Origin: UBA7985 sp002711265
Lineage (GTDB): Bacteria; Pseudomonadota; Alphaproteobacteria; UBA7985
Reading direction: 5' to 3'
DNA: 64,000 nt
NCBI GenBank assembly: GCA_965660945.1
Contig: CBFIBS010000016.1
Coordinates: forward strand, 4,144 to 68,143
Both the position numbers and the translations under genes were made by a program. Below, piece after piece: positions 22,275-30,980 of this stretch. The notes under the pieces were generated by a model that saw only the letters and a list, made by a program, of their open reading frames with translations, was not told where the DNA came from and searched no databases. The stretch's first letter is position 1; every line of letters starts with the position of its first letter.

Positions 22275-23444
22275 GTGAGCAGGATGGGGCGACAAGTGAT
22301 ACGTCGAGCGAGTGTAGTTGGAATGGCGCTTTTTGCCACCCTTCTGGCGGGCGAGTCGGTCGCTCAGTCGTCGGTTGACGCTGCCATTGCTGTCTCCAAC
22401 GGGCACCTTGCGGACAAAGCTTATGATGACGCCCGTCGGGAAGTTTTCCAGTCATTGCGGGCCAATCCTTCTGCCGCTGATCGCAAGCAATTGCTCAAGC
22501 AGCTTGATCGGGTCAACGCGGCAGTGCCGTACTTTTTCTCGATCGGTTATCACTCCGAGTTCACGACGGGTACCCGGCAGGATATCTGGGATGACCGCCT
22601 GAACTGGCGCGGTGTGCCGCACTACACAGACGATACGCTCAGCGCTCTGGAGTCACAGCCGTCCTTGCGCAATACCGTTGACCTTGCCTTTGACTACGGC
22701 ATTGATCTGACCCCGGATGTGGAACTGATCATCGGGGTAGAGGGGTCAATCTACTACTTCGAAGAAACCACCTTCATGGAAGCGTGGTTGTTTGATCCTT
22801 TCATTGAGCTCGACGTTAGCCTCGGGCCTGTGCTGGCCAACACCCACCTAGCCTATGGTTACTCCTCGAAAAGTCGGGAGAAAGTTGACTTTAACCCGAA
22901 CTTCCCGCGGGTCTCAGGGGCTTACCACATGACGGCGGGACAAGATCTTGGCTTCAAGCTGGCCCGTGATCAGATCGTCGGTACAGAGATCACGCTCCAT
23001 CTGGGTGATGAGACAGACAACGTTCAGCAGCCCGGGACGCGTTACGAGCACTTGACGCTTGAAACTTACTATGACGCTGGGTGGGGCGGCAGCCTTGAGA
23101 CGCGTCTTTTCGGTTATGCTCAGGTATCGGCAACCGAGCCGTCTTATCCGGGTTTCCAGGCGTTCGGCGCCGGTGTCGAAATGGATCTGGGTTTGCCGCT
23201 GGGCTTTGGCCTGGTCGGTGACCTCCAATACCGTATGCAGAGTGGCTACGACCCATTTCCCGAGGAAACGGACGATCTTGACGTATCAAGTATATCGGGT
23301 GCGGTGGAGCTGTCGAACAGCCACTACAGCCTGCGCGGGTTTACGCCTTACCTGAGTGCCGGGTTTGAGGACGCCAGCGCCAGCTACGACGAGTACACCG
23401 AGAGCATCATCGACGTGGGCGCCGGATTGCGTTTCTCTTTCTAG
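22275..23444 (+). CDS. Exported outer-membrane beta-barrel-like protein
   Basis: The 389-residue protein has a signal peptide (RRASVVGMALFATLLAG, cut after SVAQ), a short helical region (residues 35-85) and then a long beta-rich domain with alternating aromatic strands, ending in DVGAGLRFSF with a terminal phenylalanine. That is the signature of an outer-membrane barrel. It may start at GTG 22275 or at ATG 22284; ribosome binding sites do not decide. I do not recognise a named family. It stands just upstream of the VWA gene in the same direction, 37 bp apart, so cotranscription is likely. Confidence 0.65.
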   Translation: MSRMGRQVIRRASVVGMALFATLLAGESVAQSSVDAAIAVSNGHLADKAYDDARREVFQSLRANPSAADRKQLLKQLDRVNAAVPYFFSIGYHSEFTTGTRQDIWDDRLNWRGVPHYTDDTLSALESQPSLRNTVDLAFDYGIDLTPDVELIIGVEGSIYYFEETTFMEAWLFDPFIELDVSLGPVLANTHLAYGYSSKSREKVDFNPNFPRVSGAYHMTAGQDLGFKLARDQIVGTEITLHLGDETDNVQQPGTRYEHLTLETYYDAGWGGSLETRLFGYAQVSATEPSYPGFQAFGAGVEMDLGLPLGFGLVGDLQYRMQSGYDPFPEETDDLDVSSISGAVELSNSHYSLRGFTPYLSAGFEDASASYDEYTESIIDVGAGLRFSF

Positions 23445-23481
23445 GCGCTAGAGTCTCCGGCGACGCCTCTGGAGACCCTCT

Positions 23482-24654
23482 GTGCTCATTCACTTTTTCG
23501 AAAAAATCCGCGCTTACGGCGTGCCAGTTACCATCCGTGAGCTGTTAGACCTGATCAGCGCGCTGGAGGCGGGCGTTGTCCACGCCGATCTGGACGATTT
23601 CTATGCGCTGTCGCGGGCAACGCTGGTCAAGAATGAAGCCCACTTTGACCGCTTCGACCGAGCCTTCAAGGACTTCTGGGACGGGGTGGCAAGCCTCGAT
23701 GAAATCTTCGGTGAGATCCCCGAGGAATGGTTGCGCAAGATTGCCGAAAAGACCCTCACCGACGAGGAAAAGGCGCAGATCGAGGCTCTGGGCGGCTTCG
23801 ACAAGGTGATGGAAGCCCTGCGCGAGCGTCTCGAAAATCAGGAAAAACGCCATCAAGGTGGGAACAAGAACATCGGTACGGCCGGTACCAGCCCCTTTGG
23901 CGCCTATGGCTATAACCCCGAGGGCGTACGCATCGGGCAGGCGGAGAACCGCAACAATTCCGCGATCAAGGTCTGGGATCGGCGTGAGTTCAAGGATCTG
24001 GATTCCGACCGGGAGGTCGGCACGCGCAACATCAAGGTGGCGCTGCGCCGTCTGCGCCGTTTTGCCCGCGAAGGCGCGGCCGATGAGCTCGATATCGATG
24101 ATACCATCACCAGCACCGCACAGAATGCCGGTTTCCTCGACATCAAGCTGCGCCCGGAACGCCGCAACGCGGTCAAGCTGCTGATGTTCTTCGATGTCGG
24201 GGGGTCGATGGATCCTTACATTGCGCAGGTCGAAGAGTTGTTCAGCGCCGCCTCCAGTGAATTCAAGAATCTGGAATACTTTTACTTCCACAACTGCCTC
24301 TATGAGAGTGTGTGGAAGGATAACCGCCGCCGCAATCAGGAGCGGATGTCGACCTTTCAGGTGCTCAACACCTATCCGGCCGACTATCGCGTGATCTTTG
24401 TGGGCGATGCCACCATGTCGCCCTACGAGATTGCCTACGCCGGGGGCAGTGTCGAGCACTGGAACGCGGAGCCCGGTGCGCTGTGGATGCAGCGGGTCCT
24501 GCGAACCTATCAGAGCGCGGTGTGGATCAACCCTCAGGCCGAAGACACCTGGCGCTGGCACCAGTCGATCGAGATGCTGCACGAGCTGATGGAGGGGCGC
24601 ATGTTCCCGCTGACCCTCGGTGGGCTGACCGACGCGATGCGCAGCCTTAGCTAG
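23482..24654 (+). CDS. VWA domain protein, CoxE-like
   Basis: A 390-residue cytosolic protein of the CoxE/VWA group (COG3825). The N-terminal half is helical and contains charged and Gly/Asn-rich linker sequence (around 120-160). The C-terminal half is a von Willebrand A domain with FFDVGGSMD in place of the usual DxSxS metal site, which as far as I know is normal for this subgroup, and the conserved YFYFHNCLYESVWKDNRRR segment. Relatives act with a MoxR-type AAA+ ATPase in maturing metalloenzymes, but no MoxR gene is in the window. The start is GTG. Confidence 0.85.
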   Translation: MLIHFFEKIRAYGVPVTIRELLDLISALEAGVVHADLDDFYALSRATLVKNEAHFDRFDRAFKDFWDGVASLDEIFGEIPEEWLRKIAEKTLTDEEKAQIEALGGFDKVMEALRERLENQEKRHQGGNKNIGTAGTSPFGAYGYNPEGVRIGQAENRNNSAIKVWDRREFKDLDSDREVGTRNIKVALRRLRRFAREGAADELDIDDTITSTAQNAGFLDIKLRPERRNAVKLLMFFDVGGSMDPYIAQVEELFSAASSEFKNLEYFYFHNCLYESVWKDNRRRNQERMSTFQVLNTYPADYRVIFVGDATMSPYEIAYAGGSVEHWNAEPGALWMQRVLRTYQSAVWINPQAEDTWRWHQSIEMLHELMEGRMFPLTLGGLTDAMRSLS

Positions 24655-24673
24655 GCCGCCAGACGCGACGCCC

Positions 24674-25609
24674 CTATGGCGCGCGCCGTCGGGTGACCAG
24701 TGAGATGCCGCTGATGATGATGATCAAGCCGACGACGTGATACCAGGCGAAGGCCTCGCCCAGCACCAGCCAGGCGATGCCACCCGAGAAAATCGGCATG
24801 AGGTTGATGAACACCCCCGCCCGGTTCGACCCCAGCAGCCTGACACCACGGTTCCAGAAGTACGCTGCCGCGAGGCCCGGCCCCAGGGTGATATAGGTCA
24901 CAGCGCCGATGACCCCGGGGGTCAGATCGGTCAGGCCGTTCTGCAGCACGTTCCAGACGAAGAAGGGCGACAGGAAGACGAGGCTGGCCATGACCAGCAT
25001 CCAAAGAAAGCCCAGATCCGAAAGCCCATCGGGCCGAATGCGGATCAGGACGGTGAAAACCCCGTACATGACCACCGCGCCGAGCATCCACAGCACGGAC
25101 TCAGTCAGATCCAGCCCGAGCAGGTTGGCGGGGCTTCCGGCGGCGACGACGATTAGAGCGCCTAGGATACAGATGCCGGTCCCCAGTGCCTGCATCAGGC
25201 TGAGCCGGTCACGGAACAGGATAAAGCCGGCTGTCACCACGACAGCGGGCATGGTCGTCTGCAGCACTGCGACGGTTGGCACCGGTCCGGCTGCTAGCGA
25301 GAAATAGACAAAGCTGACGAACAGGGCGTGGCCGAGGACGCCGATGGCAGCGAGCTTGACCCAGTGCTTGCGCAGCAGGGCGAAGTCGGTCCGGATTGTC
25401 TCCTTTCGCCCGGTGAACCAGGTGACAGAGAAGAAAACTGAGAGGATCAGGGTGGCGCTGAAGAAGCGGAAAAACGAGAGCTGGAAGGGTGGGATATCGA
25501 GTTCACCCCCGGCGATGCGCGCGGCGACAAAGTGCCCCGCCCAGAGCAGCACGGTCATGATGCAGAGCAAGGCCCCGTTCGACCAAATCCATCGTCCCAC
25601 TTGACCCAT
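24674..25609 (-). CDS. EamA/DMT-family transporter
   Basis: A 311-residue permease with about ten membrane segments in two repeats. Typical family stretches are VLLWAGHFVAARIAGG in helix 1, FFRFFSATLIL, the FVYFSLAAGPVPTVAVLQTTMPAV helix pair, and FINLMPIFSGGIAWLVLGE in the second repeat. I start at the ATG at 25609 (MGQVGRWIWSN), since the 33 codons upstream are not transporter-like and run into the divergent gene's region. Substrate is unknown. It is convergent with the VWA gene. Confidence 0.87.
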   Translation of the reverse strand: MGQVGRWIWSNGALLCIMTVLLWAGHFVAARIAGGELDIPPFQLSFFRFFSATLILSVFFSVTWFTGRKETIRTDFALLRKHWVKLAAIGVLGHALFVSFVYFSLAAGPVPTVAVLQTTMPAVVVTAGFILFRDRLSLMQALGTGICILGALIVVAAGSPANLLGLDLTESVLWMLGAVVMYGVFTVLIRIRPDGLSDLGFLWMLVMASLVFLSPFFVWNVLQNGLTDLTPGVIGAVTYITLGPGLAAAYFWNRGVRLLGSNRAGVFINLMPIFSGGIAWLVLGEAFAWYHVVGLIIIISGISLVTRRRAP

Positions 25610-25685
25610 CGATGTCCGGCCCCTTGCGTTTACAGTCGGTGAAGGCTGACATAGCTTGGTGGTGAGCGAAAGAAAGCAAGCGCAC

Positions 25686-26354
25686 ATGACAGCCCCCCTT
25701 ACCATCACTCTCGACTTGTTTGCTGACCCGATTTGCCCGTGGTGCTATATCGGCAAGCGCAACCTTGAGAAGGCGCTGGACACCTATGAAGGGCCGGCGC
25801 TGGATTGCCGGATCAACTGGCGGACGTTCATGCTAAACCCCGGCATGCCGCCCGAGGGCATGCACCGGGGCGCCTACCTAGAAGCCAAGTTCGGCGGGGC
25901 CGAGAACGCCGGGGCTGTCTATGGCCGGATCCGGCAGGCTGGCCTGGCGGCCGGGATCGATTTCCACTTTGAGAAGATCCAGCGCACGCCATCGACACGA
26001 TCAGCCCATCGGGCCGTTCGATACGTGCAGGAGACAGGCGGGTACGGGCAGGCGGCTGACTTTGTTGAAAGGCTGTTCCGGGCCTACTTCTTCGACGGGC
26101 AGGATATCGGCCTGTTCGAGGTTCTCTCGACCGCGGGCTTAGAGGCGGGTGTCAGCGCCGAGGGGCTGTGGTCCATGTTTGATTCCGAAGCCTATATCGA
26201 TGAGATCAACGCCGAGGACGTCCACGCGCGTGAGATGGGCATGGGCGGCGTTCCGGGTTTTATCCTCAATCGGAAGTTCTTCGTTTCCGGGGCGCAGCCC
26301 GTGGCTGCCTTCCACAAGCTGTTCGACCTCATTCAAAACGGGGAGGCGGGCTAG
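25686..26354 (+). CDS. DsbA/FrnE-family thioredoxin-fold oxidoreductase
   Basis: The 222-residue protein begins with beta-strand LDLFADPICPWCYIGKR, the CPWC (Cys17, Cys20) active site of FrnE-type DsbA relatives. It has the helical insert and the MGMGGVPGFILN cis-proline loop near residue 195. There is no signal peptide, so it acts in the cytosol, unlike periplasmic DsbA. FrnE of Deinococcus is a disulfide oxidoreductase linked to stress tolerance; the role here is inferred from the family only. The ATG at 25686 is preferred over an in-frame codon 10 positions upstream. Confidence 0.87.
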   Translation: MTAPLTITLDLFADPICPWCYIGKRNLEKALDTYEGPALDCRINWRTFMLNPGMPPEGMHRGAYLEAKFGGAENAGAVYGRIRQAGLAAGIDFHFEKIQRTPSTRSAHRAVRYVQETGGYGQAADFVERLFRAYFFDGQDIGLFEVLSTAGLEAGVSAEGLWSMFDSEAYIDEINAEDVHAREMGMGGVPGFILNRKFFVSGAQPVAAFHKLFDLIQNGEAG

Positions 26355-26366
26355 GGGGACTCGGTC

Positions 26367-26570
26367 ATGACAGGGACTGACTTTTCACCAGAGCCCCGCA
26401 TTCTACGCTCTATTGTCCACATTATCCGCAGCATCGGGCCGCCACTCGAATCCGTCGTTATTCTCATACTTGTGATGAAAATGGCGCGGCAGTGGCGGGC
26501 TGAATGGCCCTTGGCGGGCATTGCTGCGGCTTCGGTCCCGCGCAGGGCAGCAGCTTTGACCCCCTGTTGA
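26367..26570 (+). CDS. Possible small membrane protein (67 residues)
   Basis: A short frame starting 12 bp after the FrnE-like gene, with GGGGGA about 7 nt before the ATG. It encodes one likely hydrophobic segment (LESVVILILVMKMA) with flanking basic residues. Nothing in it is recognised, and a random open frame of this length is common in GC-rich DNA. The direct-following position and the purine-rich leader are the only support. Confidence 0.25.
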   Translation: MTGTDFSPEPRILRSIVHIIRSIGPPLESVVILILVMKMARQWRAEWPLAGIAAASVPRRAAALTPC

Positions 26571-26915
26571 TGCAGGGGAATTGGCCCTCAATCGTCCCAA
26601 GTTGTGGATATGTGCCCCAGTGTACCGGGGGTCTGGAAGCTCTGTGGCGGGACAGGCACAGCAGGCGCGCGCCCATGATCGCCCATGCGGGAGTAGGTAA
26701 GTGACTGACCACACGCATAATTTTGCCGTATCTTCCCCCAATTCCGGGTGTTGGGTCGGTAAAGACGCAAAGTTGTGAAAAACAATTTTGTTGCGGCAAT
26801 ACGGACTTGCGGGTCACTGGCTCGCTTCGTACATCAAAAGAAACAGGGCTTTTTGGCGATTTTGCAGGGTGCGACGACGCCATTCAAAGCGGCCCAACCG
26901 GCTTGGAGAGCAATC
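26571..26915. other. Intergenic region upstream of the OmpA-like lipoprotein gene
   Basis: About 345 bp without a convincing gene. The last 150 bp are A/T-richer and probably hold the promoter of the lipoprotein gene; GGAG at 26905-26908 is its ribosome binding site. A DnaA-box-like TGTGGATAT lies at 26603-26611; two further near-matches lie upstream at 26413-26430. The lipoprotein frame is open from 26775, but these codons look non-coding and would hide the lipoprotein signal. Confidence 0.4.
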
Positions 26916-27551
26916 ATGATGAGAACGGCAGGAATCGCGCTGGCTTGCGCTGTAGCCCTGAGTGGGTGCGCGGCGCTCGACACCAGCGAGCTGCAAGCGG
27001 CGGGTTTCGACGTAACCGCCTCGGCAGAGACCATCGCCCAAGAAGAAAAGTGTGCCTACCTGCATGAATCCACCCCGGTGGTCGTACGGGACAGCTCGGG
27101 CGATCCCGTGTTTGCCGGTACCGCGAACTGTGAGGGTGCACTAGCGGTCGCCGAGGAGCGATCATCGGTCACTTACACCGGCTCGTCCTACACGTCCCGA
27201 ACTCCCGTACAGGTGGCAAGCATTTCCGGCGACGTGGCCTTTGACGTGGACAGCGCTGTGATCAAGCCGTCTTTCTACTCCACGCTCGACCAAATGGCGG
27301 AACAGATCAACCAGCGCGCGTCTGACGCCCGCTATACCATCGTTGGCCACACAGATTCAGATGCGAGCAACGAGTACAACCAGGCCCTGTCCGAGCGCCG
27401 TGCGCGGGCGGTCGCCGGATATCTGATTTCCAAGGGCGTGAATTCGGGCCAGTTGTCGGTTCTGGGTCTGGGCGAAACCCGCCCCATCGCCTCGAACAAC
27501 ACCGAGGCTGGCAAGGCGCAAAACCGCCGCGTGGAAATCTACCAGTCTTAG
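26916..27551 (+). CDS. OmpA-family outer-membrane lipoprotein
   Basis: The 211-residue protein begins with a lipoprotein signal ending in LSGC, the lipidated cysteine. The C-terminal domain (about 110-211) is an OmpA/Pal-like peptidoglycan-binding fold: VAFDVDSAVIKPSF, then IVGHTDSDASNEYNQALSERRA, and LSVLGLGETRPIASN with NRRVEI. It should tether the outer membrane to peptidoglycan. The start at 26916 (or the next ATG) follows GGAGAG. A 6-bp hairpin (27557-27576) without a T-run lies between it and the convergent mnmH. Confidence 0.88.
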   Translation: MMRTAGIALACAVALSGCAALDTSELQAAGFDVTASAETIAQEEKCAYLHESTPVVVRDSSGDPVFAGTANCEGALAVAEERSSVTYTGSSYTSRTPVQVASISGDVAFDVDSAVIKPSFYSTLDQMAEQINQRASDARYTIVGHTDSDASNEYNQALSERRARAVAGYLISKGVNSGQLSVLGLGETRPIASNNTEAGKAQNRRVEIYQS

Positions 27552-27592
27552 TCAGCCAGCGCGCATTTTAGCGCTGCGCCTGTTGCCAACGA

Positions 27593-28633
27593 TCAGGAAA
27601 AGCGGTTCAGGGTATCCCGGGCCGCTTTTTCTATGCGTGCAGGACTGAGGTCGCTCAGCGCCAGCGGCTCGCCCTGATCCCAGCCATAGGCCGCCGCCGA
27701 ACCTGCGTAAGCCGGGTCGTAGTGCTCGACCAGCAAAGCCCGGACGAGGCCTTGCCAGTCGCGCGCGTCGAGAAGGCTCAGCCATCGTCCTATGACCTCG
27801 TGGCCGTGGCGGTAGGTCAGGCGCTCCAGCCGCTCCCGGATCGCATCGGGCTGGTCGAACCAGTCCTGATAGTCAGCGATGGAATGCGCCACCCGGGCTT
27901 CGATCGGGGCGCTGAGGCGGATGCTGTCAGCGCCGCGCAGGGCGTGGTGCAAGTGCTGCGGGACGAACAACTGTCCGATTTTCGGCGATTCAGACTCGAC
28001 CCATACCACCTTGTTCGGATCGAAACCCCGAATAGCAGCGGCAAGGCGACTGTCAAAGCTCCGCGGCGAGGGCTGGCTGTCCCCGGGTCTGAGGCCAAAC
28101 ATCGAGCCCTTGTGGTTGGCCAGACCTTCGAGGTCCAGCACCTGACCGCCTGCTGCGGCCAGTGCTTCGAGGAACCGGGTTTTGCCGGTCCCGGTCTGGC
28201 CGGCGATGATGCGAAACCGGAACCGGGCTGGATCGGTTTCGAGCTGTGTCATCACGTCCTGTCGGTAGCGCTTGTAACCGCCCTCCAGCGTGTGCGGCAG
28301 GAAGCCGATTTCGGCCAGCACGAGCGCCACAGACCCCGAACGTTGCCCCCCACGCCAGCAATAGATCAGCGGCCGGAACCCGCCGGGTTTATCCATGAAG
28401 TAGGTTTCGATGTGCCGGGCGAGATTGCGCGAGACCAGCGCCGCGCCGATCTTCCGCGCCTCGAAGGCCGAGTGCTGCTTGTAGAGGGTGCCGACCTCGG
28501 CCCGCTCCTCGTTGCTCAGGGCCGGAAGCGACACGGCGCCGGGGATATGATCGTCCGCGAACTCGGCCGGCGAGCGGACATCGATGATGGCGTCGAAGCA
28601 CTGCCGCCAGTCGCTGATGCGGGTTACACCCAT
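27593..28633 (-). CDS. mnmH: tRNA 2-selenouridine synthase MnmH (SelU/YbbB)
   Basis: This 346-residue enzyme converts 2-thiouridine at the wobble position of certain tRNAs to 2-selenouridine through a geranylated intermediate. An N-terminal rhodanese domain carries IDVRSPAEFADDHIPGA and the active-site cysteine in YCWRGGQRSGS (about residues 91-101). A P-loop domain follows with GQTGTGKTRFLE (about 143-154). Its start overlaps the end of the selD fusion gene by 10 bp, so selenophosphate supply and use are encoded together. Confidence 0.95.
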   Translation of the reverse strand: MGVTRISDWRQCFDAIIDVRSPAEFADDHIPGAVSLPALSNEERAEVGTLYKQHSAFEARKIGAALVSRNLARHIETYFMDKPGGFRPLIYCWRGGQRSGSVALVLAEIGFLPHTLEGGYKRYRQDVMTQLETDPARFRFRIIAGQTGTGKTRFLEALAAAGGQVLDLEGLANHKGSMFGLRPGDSQPSPRSFDSRLAAAIRGFDPNKVVWVESESPKIGQLFVPQHLHHALRGADSIRLSAPIEARVAHSIADYQDWFDQPDAIRERLERLTYRHGHEVIGRWLSLLDARDWQGLVRALLVEHYDPAYAGSAAAYGWDQGEPLALSDLSPARIEKAARDTLNRFS

Positions 28634-30738
28634 GGTCCTGTCACCTCCGCTCTCACAGCCGCCTGATCTGACGGCAGGGCGTGCAGGCGCCCGATCTCGG
28701 TGGCCGCAGGGTAACCCGCCTCACGCAGAGCCTTGAGGGCTTTAGGTGCCTCAGCGGCGGGCAGGGAGAGCAACAAGCCACCGCTGGTCTGCGGGTCGTG
28801 GAGCAGGGCGCCGAGGCTCTCCGGCAAATCTGCGGACACGTGCCCGGCGGTGGCGCGCTGGTTACCGGCGAGAATGCTGGGCCGAACCCCAGCATCGAAG
28901 GCTTCACGCGCCCCGGCGAGCAGGGGCAGCGCGTCGGCATCCAGAACCGCGCCGAGGCCGTCGGGCAGGCTCGACAGCAGGTGCCCCAGCAGCCCGAAAC
29001 CAGTCACGTCTGTGCGCAGGCCGATGGCGAAATCAGCAACAGCTGCAGAGGCGGCGGCGTTATCCTGCACGCAGTGTTCAAAGGCTGCCTGCACGTGCTG
29101 CGGCAACACCCGGCCGACCATCCGGGCAGCGAGGATCAGGCCCACGCCCAGCGGCTTGGTCAGAATTAGACTGTCACCCGCTTCAGCCGCTCGGATGGCA
29201 GCACCGGCGTGGGTATCGCCGACCACGGTCACAGCGGCGCTCAGCTCAGAGCCCTCCGCCGTATGCCCGCCAATCACGGGCACGCCAGCGCTCTCCAGCC
29301 CGGCCTGCACCTGCTCCAAGTCGCGGGACAGGGGAACAGAGCGGGCATAGGGCAGGGTCAGCGCGGCCAGCAGGCGCGGGTGGGTGGCACCGGCAGCGTG
29401 CAGGTCGGACAGCGCGTGGACGGCGGCGACTCTGCCGAACAGGAACGGGTCGTCAAAACCATCGCGGAGCAGGTCGACGCTCGCGACTTCGTGGTCGTTG
29501 AGCGGGGCAACATCACCTGCGCGGCTTCTGTCACCCAGCTGGGCCTGCAGCACGTCGGGGCCGACTTTGCCGCCACAGCCTGCGCAGCGCTGGCTCTCCG
29601 GCTCGACTTCCATACGGGCGACCATGGCCGCGCCAAATGCGTTGTAAGTCTCCATCCAGCGCCGGTCGATGCGGTCCTTGAGCCCGAACAGCGCCCCGCC
29701 GCCAAGGCCGAAACTCAGCCCGCCCCAGACCGCTAGCGCGGCACCGGTGCCATCGCCAAGCAACTGCAGACCACGCTGCTGCATCCGGATCGGGCGGGTG
29801 GGGCGGTTTTCAGCGACCCGGCGCAGATTGTCGGCCAGACCCGGACCGGCGCGCACGGAGAAGACACCGGCTTTCTCACGCGGAAAGGCCGCATAGTCGG
29901 CACAGTCGCCCGCAGCAAAGATATGCGGGTGGGACACCGAGCGTAGGCTGGCGTCGACGGTGACGAAGCCGCCGCTGTCCGTGCTCAGCCCGCTCTGCGC
30001 CAGCCAGTCGGGCGCCCGGGCGGGGGTCACGGCGAGCACCTGATCAGCGTCGATGAACCGCTCGGAGGTCTGCACGCCGTCGGCCGTCACTGCCTGCGCA
30101 GGCTGGCCCAGGTGCAGGCGAACGCCGCGCCCGGTCAGTCGCCGCGCCGCCCAGCGCGATGCCGAAGCCGGGAAGCGGGGCAGCAGGCGCGGCCCGGACT
30201 GCACCACGTCGATCGACAGCCCCTCAAACCGCGCAGACAGCGCCAGAGCAAGCTCGACCCCGCCAGCCCCGCCGCCGATGATGCACAGCCGGTCGGCGCG
30301 CTCACCCGAGGCGGCGTACGATCGAACGAAGCCTTCCAGCGGCTTGACCGGGGTGGCGTGTTCTTTTGCGCCGGGAATGGCGCTGAGGTCGGGCGTGACC
30401 CCGACGTTGACCGAAGCACTATCAAAGCGCACCGGGGGACGGCCACGGACGTGGAAGGCGCCGGCGATCGGGTCCAGCCCCTCGATTTCCCCGACCAGCA
30501 GCCTGTGCCCGCCCAGCACACACAACCGGTCGAGGTTCACGGAAATTTCATCGAGGCCATAGCGCCCAGCGATGTGACCGGGCATCATCCCAGAATAAAT
30601 CGAGGTTCGGGCGCGGGAAATCAGCGTCACCCGCAGGCCCGGAATCGGACGCATGGCGAGGCGACGCAGCACCTCGACGTGGGCATGCCCGCCACCGGCG
30701 AGGACGAGGTCGTGAACAATGGGTTGAAGCGGTTGCAA
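28624..30738 (-). CDS. selD: FAD/NAD(P)-binding oxidoreductase fused to selenophosphate synthase SelD
   Basis: The 704-residue fusion has an N-terminal pyridine-nucleotide disulfide/NDH-2-like oxidoreductase (GGGHAHVEVL at residues 15-24, IIGGGAGGVELA at 153-164, FAAGDCADY at 274-282) and, from about residue 380, a complete selenide, water dikinase. The SelD active site is RCAGCGGKVG, with Cys388 and Lys391 at the positions of the essential Cys17 and Lys20 of the E. coli enzyme; there is no selenocysteine. The fused oxidoreductase may reduce selenium to the selenide that SelD phosphorylates, which is inference. It overlaps mnmH, the only selenium-using gene seen here. Confidence 0.94.
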   Translation of the reverse strand: MQPLQPIVHDLVLAGGGHAHVEVLRRLAMRPIPGLRVTLISRARTSIYSGMMPGHIAGRYGLDEISVNLDRLCVLGGHRLLVGEIEGLDPIAGAFHVRGRPPVRFDSASVNVGVTPDLSAIPGAKEHATPVKPLEGFVRSYAASGERADRLCIIGGGAGGVELALALSARFEGLSIDVVQSGPRLLPRFPASASRWAARRLTGRGVRLHLGQPAQAVTADGVQTSERFIDADQVLAVTPARAPDWLAQSGLSTDSGGFVTVDASLRSVSHPHIFAAGDCADYAAFPREKAGVFSVRAGPGLADNLRRVAENRPTRPIRMQQRGLQLLGDGTGAALAVWGGLSFGLGGGALFGLKDRIDRRWMETYNAFGAAMVARMEVEPESQRCAGCGGKVGPDVLQAQLGDRSRAGDVAPLNDHEVASVDLLRDGFDDPFLFGRVAAVHALSDLHAAGATHPRLLAALTLPYARSVPLSRDLEQVQAGLESAGVPVIGGHTAEGSELSAAVTVVGDTHAGAAIRAAEAGDSLILTKPLGVGLILAARMVGRVLPQHVQAAFEHCVQDNAAASAAVADFAIGLRTDVTGFGLLGHLLSSLPDGLGAVLDADALPLLAGAREAFDAGVRPSILAGNQRATAGHVSADLPESLGALLHDPQTSGGLLLSLPAAEAPKALKALREAGYPAATEIGRLHALPSDQAAVRAEVTGPWV

Positions 30739-30746
30739 GGGCTGGG

Positions 30747-30965
30747 CTACTTCGGGTCAAACTGACTGCCCGGATCCTTTGCGCTCCAGCGGAACAGCGG
30801 CGGCAGAAAGAAAGCCCATAGAATGCCAGCAACGAGGTAGAAGGGGGCCTTGGCCATTATCGGCCATCCGCCGGGGATCAGGGACAGGGCCGTGAGGGCG
30901 GCCCAGATATACAGGGGCAGACCGATCAGGATGATCAGGACGAGTATGATGGTTCTCCAGCGCAT
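30747..30965 (-). CDS. DUF2842 small inner-membrane protein
   Basis: A 72-residue protein with two membrane helices (about residues 5-30 and 38-60), matching the alphaproteobacterial DUF2842 family: a basic start, LPLYIWAALTAL, a Pro/Gly turn and a second helix ending before a polar tail. Its role is unknown. It ends 8 bp before the selD fusion start on the same strand and could be the first gene of that operon. It is divergent from the phosphotransferase gene across only 15 bp. Confidence 0.75.
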   Translation of the reverse strand: MRWRTIILVLIILIGLPLYIWAALTALSLIPGGWPIMAKAPFYLVAGILWAFFLPPLFRWSAKDPGSQFDPK

Positions 30966-30980
30966 GGGAGTGAATTAGCC

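Noticed and set aside
23545..24582. 345-codon minus-strand frame opposite the VWA gene
   Set aside because: Antisense shadow of a conserved gene, without ribosome binding site.
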